Numbered from the stretch's first letter, positions 1 to 5,962 are shown. The stretch: DNA of 8,390 nt from JBGOTP01 sp041476545 (GCA_041476545.1 JBGOTP010000232.1:1-8390), one strand, 5' to 3'. Translations and numbers: made by a program. The notes: a model not told the origin generated them from the letters alone.

Positions 1-363
1 CAACTCGCGGCCCGGCCGGCACGGGGGTACTCTGTCCAACTCCCAGATCCGCTCTTCGACAACATTCACAAGCGAGGCGCGAAGCGACGCCCCCGATGCA
101 TGCTGATACGGGTCGATTAAGCCCAGCTGTTCAGCGAGCACATCATCGCCCAGCGCCTCCCAGCACCAGCGCGCCAGGTCGTTCGGAAACTCGTACAGCT
201 CAAAGTGATCGTCGAGTGCGCACCGCATCATGTGATGTTCGAGCGTCGCATCGGATGCCGTCCTGGCGACGTCGAGCAATTCGCGCAGGCTGGTGCACGT
301 CTTGCCGACCGCGCAGCGGGCGAGGCTGCAGTCGAAGAGCGCGAACGCCTCAATCGAATCCAC
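1..363 (-). CDS. DUF5752-like protein, partial (C-terminus beyond window)
   Basis: The minus strand reads open from a GTG at 363 down to base 1: 121 residues with no stop, so the C-terminus is missing. The start is fixed by a strong Shine-Dalgarno (GGAGGTGA, plus-strand 367-374) six bases upstream. Visible landmarks are a basic N-terminal helix ending in TSLRELLDVA (24-33), a His-rich stretch LEHHMMRCALDDH (41-53), EFPNDLARWCWEALGDD (58-74), and a closing helix with VVEERIWELD (101-110). This order (regulator-like SLRELL, paired His, PNDxAxW, a late 'LR..LV..VEE' helix) matches my memory of DUF5752, a small uncharacterised bacterial family; no biochemical role is known to me. The protein is Cys-rich for its size (C11, C17, C23, C48, C68, C115), and no signal peptide is visible. 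It lies divergent from the plus-strand genes and overlaps the tail of a remnant upstream gene by 14 nt, which suggests it was once second in an operon. The CDS is very likely real; the family name is less certain. Confidence 0.78.
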   Translation of the reverse strand, partial: MDSIEAFALFDCSLARCAVGKTCTSLRELLDVARTASDATLEHHMMRCALDDHFELYEFPNDLARWCWEALGDDVLAEQLGLIDPYQHASGASLRASLVNVVEERIWELDRVPPCRPGREL

Positions 364-481
364 CAGTCACCTCCACATGCCAGGCGCCTTGCAGGTCGCC
401 GGTCGGCCGGTGCCCGCAGGCCTCCAACACGCGTGCCAGCTGCGGATCTCCTGCACTGACAGACAGATTGATTTGTACGGT
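350..481 (-). pseudogene. Tail of an unidentified upstream gene, probably 5'-truncated
   Basis: On the minus strand a short frame ends in TGA at 352-350 and overlaps the GTG of the DUF5752-like gene by 14 nt, a typical operon junction. The translation looks protein-like (alternating hydrophobic strand INLSVSAG, then DPQLARVLEACGHRP and AWHVEVTGGFD), with C or G at most third positions in its downstream part. It is closed on its 5' side by an in-frame TGA at 484-482. The first usable start codon is a GTG at 430, which would give only 26 residues. I read it as the C-terminal remnant of a gene that has lost its 5' part, or as the last exposed piece of a frameshifted gene. I do not recognise the family. 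A chance open stretch of 44 codons in GC-rich DNA is the alternative. Confidence 0.35.
367..374 (-). promoter_or_regulatory. Ribosome binding site of the DUF5752-like gene
   Basis: The minus strand reads GGAGGTGA here, six bases from GGAGG to the GTG at 363. No in-frame ATG lies nearby upstream, so this site decides the GTG start. Confidence 0.75.
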
Positions 482-540
482 TCAGTTCGTTGACGCGATA
501 AGTGACAGCCTCCTGTACAGAATGCCGACAGACGTCGATC

Positions 541-556
541 TGGCGTGTTCCTTGCG
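541..556 (+). promoter_or_regulatory. Sigma-54 (-24/-12) type promoter, upstream of the small membrane protein
   Basis: TGGCGTG-TTCC-TTGCG fits the sigma-54 consensus TGGCACG-N4-TTGC(A/T). It has the invariant GG (542-543) and GC (554-555) exactly 10 bp apart and two differences in the -24 block. Predicted transcription start is near 567, giving a ~24-nt leader with a Shine-Dalgarno at 580-585 before the ATG at 591. The distance and order are right, and a second, better site stands at 945-959, which makes this one more credible. Confidence 0.5.
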
Positions 557-590
557 AACCTGGGTGGCTGCAATGAATGGGAAGGTGCAG

Positions 591-743
591 ATGACTGGAA
601 CGATGCGCTTCACGGTATCAATGGCGCTGCTGCTCGTCGGCGTTCTGATGGCCGTGCATCGCGGCGGGTTTCTCACGGAAGTCAAAATCGGATTGGTCGA
701 CAGTCCGGAAGTGAAGTTCGGCGTCGGCTACGTGTTCCACTGA
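591..743 (+). CDS. Small single-span exported/membrane protein, 50 aa
   Basis: This is a 50-residue protein starting at ATG 591, chosen because GGAAGGT (580-586) stands five bases upstream. Alternative in-frame ATGs at 573 and 603 have weaker sites. The N-terminus is basic, then a hydrophobic segment FTVSMALLLVGVLMAVH spans about residues 7-23, followed by RGGFLTEVKIGLVDSPEVKFGVGYVFH. The hydrophobic stretch could be a transmembrane helix or an uncleaved signal. The tail is amphipathic and ends in alternating aromatic/Gly residues, as beta-strands of envelope proteins do. No family is recognised. It lies just downstream of a sigma-54-like promoter and ~240 bp upstream of the exported repeat protein, in the same direction. 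It is small enough to be missed by standard gene callers. The other possibility is the remnant 3' end of a larger envelope gene. Confidence 0.5.
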   Translation: MTGTMRFTVSMALLLVGVLMAVHRGGFLTEVKIGLVDSPEVKFGVGYVFH

Positions 744-944
744 ACGGTTGAGTGAGGCGGTCCGAGATTTTCATGAAATGTGTGCGGCAGCGATCACCCT
801 CGGCGTACCCGCCAGCGCAGTTGTTCGACATGGCTGAGTTGGCAAATGCGGCATTTTTTGCGGGAGCGTGTAAAAAATACTCCTTGTCGGGATGTCGCAC
901 GGGCTTGACAGAATGTTCTGGCCACGTTCGCCATAGGAGTGTGG
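744..944 (+). other. Intergenic regulatory stretch with two inverted repeats
   Basis: No gene is supported here: the frame of the downstream gene is open but has no good start and no coding character before 986. Two dyads are visible. ATTTTTT (853-859) pairs with AAAAAAT (872-878) across 12 nt; it sits 93-118 bp before the predicted start of the downstream transcript, where activators of sigma-54 polymerase usually bind. CAGAA-TG-TTCTG (909-920) is a short symmetric operator-like site 51-62 bp before that start. TTGACA (905-910) resembles a sigma-70 -35 box, but no acceptable -10 follows at the right distance. The activator and its site are inference. Confidence 0.3.
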
Positions 945-959
945 TGGCACGTGACTTGC
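945..959 (+). promoter_or_regulatory. Sigma-54 (-24/-12) promoter of the repeat-protein/barrel operon
   Basis: TGGCACG-TGAC-TTGC matches the sigma-54 consensus TGGCACG-N4-TTGC(A/T) at all 11 core positions; the following base is C rather than A/T. The invariant GG (946-947) and GC (958-959) are 10 bp apart. Predicted transcription start is at or near A971, directly before the Shine-Dalgarno (973-979), so the leader would be ~15 nt. Transcription would need RpoN and an AAA+ enhancer-binding activator, which is not encoded in this window. Confidence 0.72.
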
Positions 960-972
960 CGTTAGCAATAAC

Positions 973-979
973 AGGAGGT
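973..979 (+). promoter_or_regulatory. Ribosome binding site fixing the start of the repeat protein
   Basis: AGGAGGT stands six bases before ATG 986. It is the strongest Shine-Dalgarno in the window. It argues against any start further upstream in the same open frame, which extends back to 752. Confidence 0.8.
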
Positions 980-985
980 AAGCGT

Positions 986-1816
986 ATGCGACTTCTGAAA
1001 CTGTCTGCGGGGTTCGTTGCACTCGGATGTTCGATCGCTGCGTCTGCTTACGCAGGACCGGACCAGTCCGTTCAGGTTGGCGTGGCCACCGGCGCCACGG
1101 TTGAATCGCATCCCGGGGAGACACCTCATGCGAACAAACCAGCGGATGTCCATGCAAAGGGCACCGTGTCGGCGCACGTTGCGGCCAGTCCCGCACTCGG
1201 CTTGCGGTTGCAGCCGTTGCTGCCGGCGGGGATGACGCTTGATGCCGCGGCAAGGGGCTTCCGTACGGAAGGGCAGTTCATTGCGGCGCTTCACGTGTCA
1301 AGCAACCTCGGCATCCCCTTCGATCGGTTGAAGGCCGAAATCACGGGCACGGCCCACGACAGTCTCGGCCAGGCGATTCACAATCTGAATGCCACCGTCG
1401 ACGCGCGTGCCGAGGCGCAGAAGGCCGAGACCCAGGCAAAGGCGGATGTCCAGGCGTCCACGCATCCGACGCTGGCGCAGCGCATCGAGGCGAATGCCGC
1501 GCTTGCCGAACGGTTGCGGCCCCTCCTGGCAGGGGTGAGCCTCGATATCGCTGCCAACGGTTTCGGCAATGAGGCGCAGTTCGTTGCGGCGCTTCACGCG
1601 TCGAGCAACGTTGGCGTTCCGTTCGATCGGCTCAAGGCCAGAATCACCGGCACGGCCCACGAGAGCCTTGAACAGGGGATCCACGCGTTGAAGGCCACGG
1701 CAGACGCGCGTGCCGAGGCCCAGACGGCCGAGAGCCAGGCAAGAGCGGACATGCAGGCCACGACGAAAGTCGAGGCCATGCGGCAGGCCCCGGACAAGGA
1801 CAGGGGCGACCGATGA
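986..1816 (+). CDS. Exported protein with two ~87-residue tandem repeats, unknown function
   Basis: 276 residues from ATG 986, directly after a strong Shine-Dalgarno and a sigma-54 promoter. Residues 1-23 form a signal peptide (MRLLK, hydrophobic core, cleavage after AYA); Cys15 lies in the core but without a proper lipobox, so a soluble periplasmic or secreted product is likelier than a lipoprotein. Residues 24-70 are a low-complexity Ala/Val/His spacer. Residues 71-158 and 173-259 are two copies of one module, 61 of 87 aligned positions identical, each built as LxxRLxPLL-AG..LD.AA.GF, then QF.AALH.SSN.G.PFDRLKA.ITGTAH.SL.Q.IH.L, then a charged Ala/Glu/Gln/Lys helix. The single-copy form (GQFVAAVHVSHNLGIPFDQLK-like) is familiar to me from uncharacterised exported proteins of soil Acidobacteriota; that is recollection, not a search. 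The Ala/Glu/Lys tails suggest coiled-coil or helical packing. It overlaps the next gene by ATGA, so the two are co-translated and probably act together. Codon use matches its neighbours. Confidence 0.8.
   Translation: MRLLKLSAGFVALGCSIAASAYAGPDQSVQVGVATGATVESHPGETPHANKPADVHAKGTVSAHVAASPALGLRLQPLLPAGMTLDAAARGFRTEGQFIAALHVSSNLGIPFDRLKAEITGTAHDSLGQAIHNLNATVDARAEAQKAETQAKADVQASTHPTLAQRIEANAALAERLRPLLAGVSLDIAANGFGNEAQFVAALHASSNVGVPFDRLKARITGTAHESLEQGIHALKATADARAEAQTAESQARADMQATTKVEAMRQAPDKDRGDR
1196..1459 (+). repeat. Tandem protein repeat, unit 1 (88 codons)
   Basis: First copy of the module in the exported repeat protein (residues 71-158), separated from unit 2 by 14 codons. Compared with unit 2 it has one extra codon, a Pro in LLPAG. 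The copies differ by many substitutions, so the duplication is old. Confidence 0.85.
1502..1762 (+). repeat. Tandem protein repeat, unit 2 (87 codons)
   Basis: Second copy (residues 173-259), about 70% identical in protein to unit 1. The best-kept part is the PFDRLKA-ITGTAH-SL core together with the DARAEAQ-AE-QA-AD helix, which marks the residues under constraint. Confidence 0.85.
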
Positions 1817-2724
1817 CTGCGCGGCTCATGGCGGGCGCCCTCGTGGCGCTCGTCATCGTCGTTCCCGGACCGGCGAGCGCTCAGGGCCTCGTCCCGATCC
1901 CGGTGAAAGGCCTCCTTCCACTGCAAGGTGGGTCGCGCGGCACGCCGCCGAGCAGTACACCGTCTGGCAGTACGCCGTCGCCGAATCCCGGCGGCGTGCC
2001 CGCCGGGTCGGACATCACTGTTGCGACGGGTACCTCCCTGGTCGCGTGGATCGACGATGCGAGCGTGATCGCGCCGGGAAGCGTCGCGCTCTCGATCGCG
2101 ACGCTGCGTTGGCAAGGGGCTGGCTTGAGCCAGGTCGGCTGGCCCGTCGCGGGCATGGCCATTGGACTCGCGCCGCGTCTGCAACTGAGCGCGACCGTTC
2201 CACGTCTGGTTGACAACCGCGATGCTGGCGGGGCTCCAGGAGGACTGGGCCCGATGTTCGTCAGCGGCAAGATCTCGGTGCTGGATACGACCCGCGTCGG
2301 CATGGTCGGCGTCAGGCTGGCTGTCGCGCCAGCGCTTGAGATTTTCGGGCCAAATGCGTCGCCGACGGCGAGCACGAGTACGCGTTGGGGCGCGCCAGTG
2401 AGCATGGAAATCGCGGGCGCGCCCGTGCGCATCTTCAGTAGCGCGGGTTACTTCTCGGGCGGCGCGTGGTTTGCCGGCGGCGGCGTTGGCGGTCACGTGA
2501 CGAACCGCCTTGGCGTGTCTGCGTCGTTCAGTCGCGCGTGGACGGTCAGCGCGGATCGGACACTTGGCCGAAGTCGAAACGAACTGTCTGGCGGCACCGC
2601 GTTTTCGGTGACACCGCATGTCAGTGTCTTCGGATCGATTGGACGGACCATCGCTACGACCGATGCCGACGGGGCCGGGACGACGGTCAGCGCTGGTCTG
2701 TCACTCGTGCGTCTGGCGAATTAG
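1813..2724 (+). CDS. Exported beta-rich, probable outer-membrane protein
   Basis: 303 residues from an ATG that overlaps the upstream stop (ATGA, 1813-1816), with AGGGG (1802-1806) six bases before it. Residues 1-23 are a signal peptide (hydrophobic 5-17, cleavage after ASA, Q24). Residues 41-66 form a flexible linker of Ser, Thr, Pro and Gly with short SxTPS repeats. Residues 67-303 are rich in alternating strands separated by Gly/Asn/Asp turns (for example VGMVGVRLAVAPALEIFG 162-179, GGHVTNRLGVSASFSRAW 226-243, TAFSVTPHVSVFGSIGRT 262-279, TVSAGLSLVRLAN at the end). This resembles an outer-membrane beta-barrel such as the transporter/porin-like families, though the last residue is Asn, not the classical Phe. 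I see no enzyme motif. Coupling to the exported repeat protein suggests a periplasm-facing partner. The barrel call is inferred from strand pattern only. Confidence 0.75.
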   Translation: MTARLMAGALVALVIVVPGPASAQGLVPIPVKGLLPLQGGSRGTPPSSTPSGSTPSPNPGGVPAGSDITVATGTSLVAWIDDASVIAPGSVALSIATLRWQGAGLSQVGWPVAGMAIGLAPRLQLSATVPRLVDNRDAGGAPGGLGPMFVSGKISVLDTTRVGMVGVRLAVAPALEIFGPNASPTASTSTRWGAPVSMEIAGAPVRIFSSAGYFSGGAWFAGGGVGGHVTNRLGVSASFSRAWTVSADRTLGRSRNELSGGTAFSVTPHVSVFGSIGRTIATTDADGAGTTVSAGLSLVRLAN

Positions 2725-2777
2725 CTTCTTAAGACAGGGTCCCGGCCTCGAGGTCGCCCGTCATGAGGGGGTCCATT

Positions 2778-3716
2778 ATGCCCAGAATCACAAATCCGTC
2801 ACCTCGTCCACCGGGACCGATCGCGAGCCACCGCCGTCGTGTTCGAGGGCAACGACTCGTGCCCCAGCCGGGCGCCTCAGGTTCGGTGGTCAGTACTTTG
2901 CCGTGAGCTCAGACGTCGCTCGAAACGCTCCGCAGTTTGCCGAGCGCCTGCGCGCGCATCCGTACGACGTCGTCATCTCCGATGAGCGCACCCATGACTG
3001 GACTGGAATGCGTGCACTGGAATTCCTCCGAGAACGGGACCACGACTTGCCTTCATCCTGGTCGCCGCTGCCGACGATGACACGGTGGCGGAAGGCATGT
3101 TGAAGGGAGCGTCGGACTGCGTCGACCGCAGCCGCTTGGGTTTCTTGCCGCTGGCGGTCGCACTGGCAGTCGAAGAGCGAACAGCGCGGACGGAGCGACG
3201 CCGCGTCGAACACGAGCTACGGCGCGCGCGGGCCCTCTACGACGCGCTCGTGGAGAATCCCTCCTACGGGGTCTGCCAGGTTGATGCGACCGGCCGGTTC
3301 GTCTATGCAAGCGAGACGCTCGTGGCCATGTTGCACTATGTGTCGCGGGACGAGTTGCTGCGGACAAATCTGATGTCGGACGTGATGCGGGATTCGGGCA
3401 GTACGAGCGTGAAGGACGCCATTCGCCGGACGGACCGGATCGATGGGCTGTACGTCGACTGGGCCTGCAAAGATGGCACGCTTCTCAGAATCCGACTCAG
3501 CGGGCGCCGAATCCTCGACGAAGTGGGCTTGGTCAGCTGTCGGCTAGTCTTGGTGCCGCCCTGTATCCCCGTGATGGCGAGACCATCGAGTGTCTGTTGC
3601 TGACCGCGGATCGAGCGCTCTATAAAATGAAGGAAAGGTGTCGACCGCCTGGAACTTTAGGACAAACGCAGCCGACGTCGAGCACTTGCACGCTTGGTGG
3701 ACTTGGGGCGGTCTGA
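2778..3716 (+). pseudogene. Decayed response-regulator/PAS/GGDEF signalling protein
   Basis: A strong Shine-Dalgarno (GAGGGGG, 2765-2771) six bases before ATG 2778 marks the old start, but the gene is read in pieces. About 2836-2850 encodes the receiver start (VVFEGND). 2870-3051, one frame over, encodes RLRFGGQYFAV and the phosphorylation-site strand YDVVISDE. At 3050-3052 a base is missing between DLP and FILV, and the frame moves again: 3052-3190 finishes the receiver (DTVAEGMLKGASDCVDRSRLG, the usual Lys replaced). About 3190-3530 is a PAS domain (LYDALVENPSYGVCQVDATGRFVYAS onward) and runs to a stop at 3601-3603. In a third frame 3540-3650 reads SASLGAALYPRDG, then LLTADRALYKMKE, the C-terminal end of a GGDEF domain. 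The ~120 residues between PAS and this tail, including the GGDEF motif, are deleted. It cannot make c-di-GMP. Intact ancestors would be sensory diguanylate cyclases. Confidence 0.8.
3540..3650 (+). pseudogene. C-terminal remnant of the GGDEF (diguanylate cyclase) domain
   Basis: The frame starting at 3540 gives SASLGAALYPRDGETIECLL followed by TADRALYKMKER. This is the typical last strand and helix of GGDEF domains (S-GVA-YP-DG---LL--AD-ALY-AK). It is out of frame with the PAS part, and the GGDEF signature and its preceding ~100 residues are absent, so the join at about 3530-3540 is a deletion plus frameshift. The frame runs on to a TGA at 3714 without further recognisable sequence. Confidence 0.7.
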
Positions 3717-3971
3717 GAACGGGACGCGGACGAAAACCACGGCACCTGCTGCAGTGCGACCAGCGTCGTTCTCCTCAGGTCGATTTCAATCTTCCGCAAG
3801 CGCCGGATCGCTGAGTACGGCGCTCTCCGCAGCCCAGTCGATCGTCTGGAGCGAGCTGGTGTCCTCACTACGAGTCACGTCGTCATGGCCAAGTCGGACA
3901 CATCATCCAGCCAACCGAACCTGGGAGTTCGTGTCGTCTCGATACGGGAAATCGTGGCATCATAGTCAGTT
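3717..3971 (+). other. Intergenic region, no gene recognised
   Basis: Short open stretches exist on both strands, but none has a Shine-Dalgarno, steady third-position GC or a familiar motif. The stretch follows the decayed signalling gene and may be its further eroded downstream DNA. CATAGT (3961-3966) resembles a -10 box placed so that transcription would begin at about the GTG of the next gene, but no clear -35 is seen. Confidence 0.4.
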
Positions 3972-4949
3972 GTGATCGCCATTGAAATTCGACAACCCGG
4001 CGGACCAGAAGTGCTGACGCCGGTTGAGCGTCCGCGCCCGACGATTGGCCCGGGCGAGGTGCTGATCCGCGTGGCGGCCGCCGGCGTGAATCGGCCGGAC
4101 GTCATGCAACGCCAGGGACGCTATCCCCCTCCTCCAGGTGCGCCCGACATTCCCGGTCTCGAAGTCGCGGGCACGATCGAGGAGGTAGGAGCCGAGGTTC
4201 GCGATCGGCAGGTCGGCGATCGCGTCTGCGCGCTCGTGTGGGGCGGGGGTTACGCCGAGTACTGTGCGGCGCCTTCACCCCAGTGCCTGCCGCTTCCGCG
4301 CGGGTTCGACATGGCGCATGCCGCGGCCCTGCCGGAAACGACGTTTACCGTCTGGACCAACATGGTCGAGCGCGGCCGTTTGACACGGGGCGAGACCGTC
4401 CTCATCCACGGCGGATCGAGCGGCATCGGCACGACCGCCATCCAGCTCGCACGCGCCCTGGGTGCGCGCGTCTTCACGACCGCGGGTTCGGCGGAGAAGT
4501 GCACCGCGTGCGAGGCGCTCGGGGCCGAGCGGGCCATCAACTACCACGCCACGGATTTCGTGGCCGCCGTGCGCGACGCCACCGGAGGATCGGGCGTCGA
4601 CCTGGTGATCGACATGGTCGGCGGGGACTATCTGCAGCGGAACCTCGAGTCGCTCGCGATGGACGGCCGTCTGGTGCAAATCGGTCAACTGGGCGGACCG
4701 AAGGCGCAGATCAACATGAGTCCGGTCCTGCAGCGCCGGCTGACCATCACGGGTTCAACGCTGCGGGCGCGGACCGTGGAGCAGAAGGGCGCCATCGCCA
4801 GGGCCGTCCACGAGCGTGTGTGGCCGCTCCTCGAGTCCGGCGCGGTGAAGGTTGTCCTGCACGCCACGTTCCCCCTTCGCGATGCCGCCGAGGCGCATCG
4901 TGTGATGGAGTCGAGCGTGCACATCGGCAAACTCGTGCTCGTGGTTTAA
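3972..4949 (+). CDS. NAD(P)H:quinone oxidoreductase, PIG3-type zinc-free MDR
   Basis: 325 residues, GTG start; the only possible start, since an in-frame TAG lies at 3963-3965. No Shine-Dalgarno precedes it, so translation may be leaderless. It belongs to the medium-chain dehydrogenase/reductase superfamily, quinone-oxidoreductase branch: GroES-like fold at about 1-120 with GEVLIRVAAAGVNRPDVMQRQGRYPPPPG (28-56) and IPGLEVAGTIEEVG (60-73), then a Rossmann domain with the nucleotide loop HGGSSGIGTTAIQLA (146-160) and the conserved GSGVDLVIDMVGG (206-218). Zinc-binding Cys/His clusters of alcohol dehydrogenases are absent. The GVNRPDVMQRQGRYPPPPGAP segment is characteristic of the PIG3/TP53I3 group. 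Such enzymes reduce quinones and reactive carbonyls with NADPH in the cytoplasm. Length and motifs are complete. It is first in a three-gene operon with an aldo/keto reductase and an exporter. The physiological substrate is unknown. Confidence 0.9.
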   Translation: MIAIEIRQPGGPEVLTPVERPRPTIGPGEVLIRVAAAGVNRPDVMQRQGRYPPPPGAPDIPGLEVAGTIEEVGAEVRDRQVGDRVCALVWGGGYAEYCAAPSPQCLPLPRGFDMAHAAALPETTFTVWTNMVERGRLTRGETVLIHGGSSGIGTTAIQLARALGARVFTTAGSAEKCTACEALGAERAINYHATDFVAAVRDATGGSGVDLVIDMVGGDYLQRNLESLAMDGRLVQIGQLGGPKAQINMSPVLQRRLTITGSTLRARTVEQKGAIARAVHERVWPLLESGAVKVVLHATFPLRDAAEAHRVMESSVHIGKLVLVV

Positions 4950-4963
4950 TACACACGTTCAAC

Positions 4964-5962
4964 ATGGAGTACGTTCGACTCGGCACGACCGGTCTGAAAG
5001 TCTCGCGCATCTGCCTCGGCTGCATGACCTACGGCACGCCGAGGTGGCGGCCGTGGGTGCTCGACGAAGAAACCAGTCGCCCCTTCTTCACGCGCGCGAT
5101 CGAGCACGGGATTAACTTCTTCGACACCGCCGACATGTACTCGATCGGCGTCAGCGAGGAGGTTGTCGGCCGCGCGCTCAAGGCATTCGCCCCTCGCGAT
5201 CAGGTCGTCATCGCCACCAAGGCGTTCTGGCCGATGGGGAAGGGCCCGAACGATCGCGGGCTGTCGCGCAAACACCTGTGCGACGCCATCGACGGATCGC
5301 TCCGCCGTCTGGGCGTCGACTACATTGATCTCTACCAGATTCACCGCTTCGATCCGGACACACCGATCGAAGAAACGCTCTCCGCCCTCGACGACATCGT
5401 CCGCGCCGGGAAAGTCCGATACATCGGCGCATCGAGCATGTCGGCCTGGCAGTTCGCCAAGATGCTTTACGTGTCGGATCGGCACGGGTGGGCGCGCTTC
5501 GTGACGATGCAGAACCATTACAACCTGGTGTATCGGGAAGAAGAACGCGAGATGCTGCCGCTCTGCCGCGAGGAGGGTGTGGGCGTCATCCCATGGAGTC
5601 CGCTGGCCCGGGGGTTTCTTGCCGGGAACCGGCGCAAGGCCGACTACGGCGATACGCCTCGCGCGAAGACCGACGACTTCGCACACGAGCTGTATTTCAC
5701 CGACGCCGACTTCGCCGTGGCCGATCGCGTCGTGGAACTTGCCGCTCGCCATGGCGTGAAGCCGGCGCAGATGGCGCTGGCCTGGCTGATTGCGCAGCCG
5801 GGCGTGACCGCGCCAATCGTCGGTGTGTCCAGGCTTGTTCAGCTGGACGAAGCGGTCGGCGCGCTCACGGTCAGACTCTCGAGCGATGACGTGGCCTTCC
5901 TCGAGGAACCGTATCAGCCGCACCCCGTGCTTGGCATCGCGTCCGCGCCAAAAAAACGGTGA
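4964..5962 (+). CDS. Aldo/keto reductase, YajO-like
   Basis: 332 residues from ATG 4964, 14 nt after the oxidoreductase stop. The same frame is open further upstream inside that gene, but the family N-terminus (MEYVRLGTTGLKVSRICLG) begins here. It is a TIM-barrel NADPH-dependent reductase. The catalytic tetrad is complete: Asp54 and Tyr59 in NFFDTADMYS, Lys86 in VVIATKAF, His127 in LYQIHRFD. Other family marks are GKVRYIGASSMSAWQFA (149-165), MQNHYNLVYREEEREMLPLC (182-201), VIPWSPLARGFLAG (208-221) and the cofactor-binding TAPIVGVSR (282-290). From memory the sequence follows E. coli YajO closely, especially NHYNLVYREEEREMLPLC. No strong Shine-Dalgarno is visible, so translation is probably coupled to the gene before. 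It acts in the cytoplasm on aldehydes or ketones; the substrate cannot be read from sequence. The gene ends by overlapping the transporter start. Confidence 0.92.
   Translation: MEYVRLGTTGLKVSRICLGCMTYGTPRWRPWVLDEETSRPFFTRAIEHGINFFDTADMYSIGVSEEVVGRALKAFAPRDQVVIATKAFWPMGKGPNDRGLSRKHLCDAIDGSLRRLGVDYIDLYQIHRFDPDTPIEETLSALDDIVRAGKVRYIGASSMSAWQFAKMLYVSDRHGWARFVTMQNHYNLVYREEEREMLPLCREEGVGVIPWSPLARGFLAGNRRKADYGDTPRAKTDDFAHELYFTDADFAVADRVVELAARHGVKPAQMALAWLIAQPGVTAPIVGVSRLVQLDEAVGALTVRLSSDDVAFLEEPYQPHPVLGIASAPKKR

Noticed and set aside
424..438. Minus-strand TGGCACG-CGTG-TTGG, resembling a third sigma-54 promoter in front of the DUF5752-like gene
   Set aside because: The invariant -12 GC is replaced by GG and the site lies inside the protein-like remnant frame; too weak to list.
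490..519. TTGACG (490-495) with TGTACA (514-519) as a sigma-70 promoter for the small gene
   Set aside because: The -10 match is poor and spacing is 18 nt; the sigma-54 match at 541-556 is better placed.
96..572. Plus-strand open frames over 96-572
   Set aside because: They are Arg/Ser/Ala-rich antisense shadows of the minus-strand DUF5752-like gene and the remnant before it; only the segment from 591 has protein character and a Shine-Dalgarno.
752..985. Upstream extension of the repeat-protein frame
   Set aside because: It would bury the signal peptide, lacks a start with a ribosome site and would cross the sigma-54 promoter; ATG 986 has a strong Shine-Dalgarno.
1594..2619. 341-codon minus-strand open frame opposite the repeat and barrel genes
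   Set aside because: Arg/Ala/His-rich composition typical of the antisense of GC-rich genes; the plus strand has signal peptides and a coupled start.
2725..2764. Near-palindrome GGCCTCGAGGTC after the barrel gene as a terminator
   Set aside because: Short stem with a mismatch and no following T-run.
4238..4963. Upstream extension of the aldo/keto reductase frame through the oxidoreductase gene
   Set aside because: The translation is a shadow of the oxidoreductase; the family N-terminus begins at 4964.
4946..5923. 325-codon minus-strand open frame opposite the aldo/keto reductase
   Set aside because: Antisense shadow of a gene with a complete catalytic tetrad; no ribosome site and no family features.
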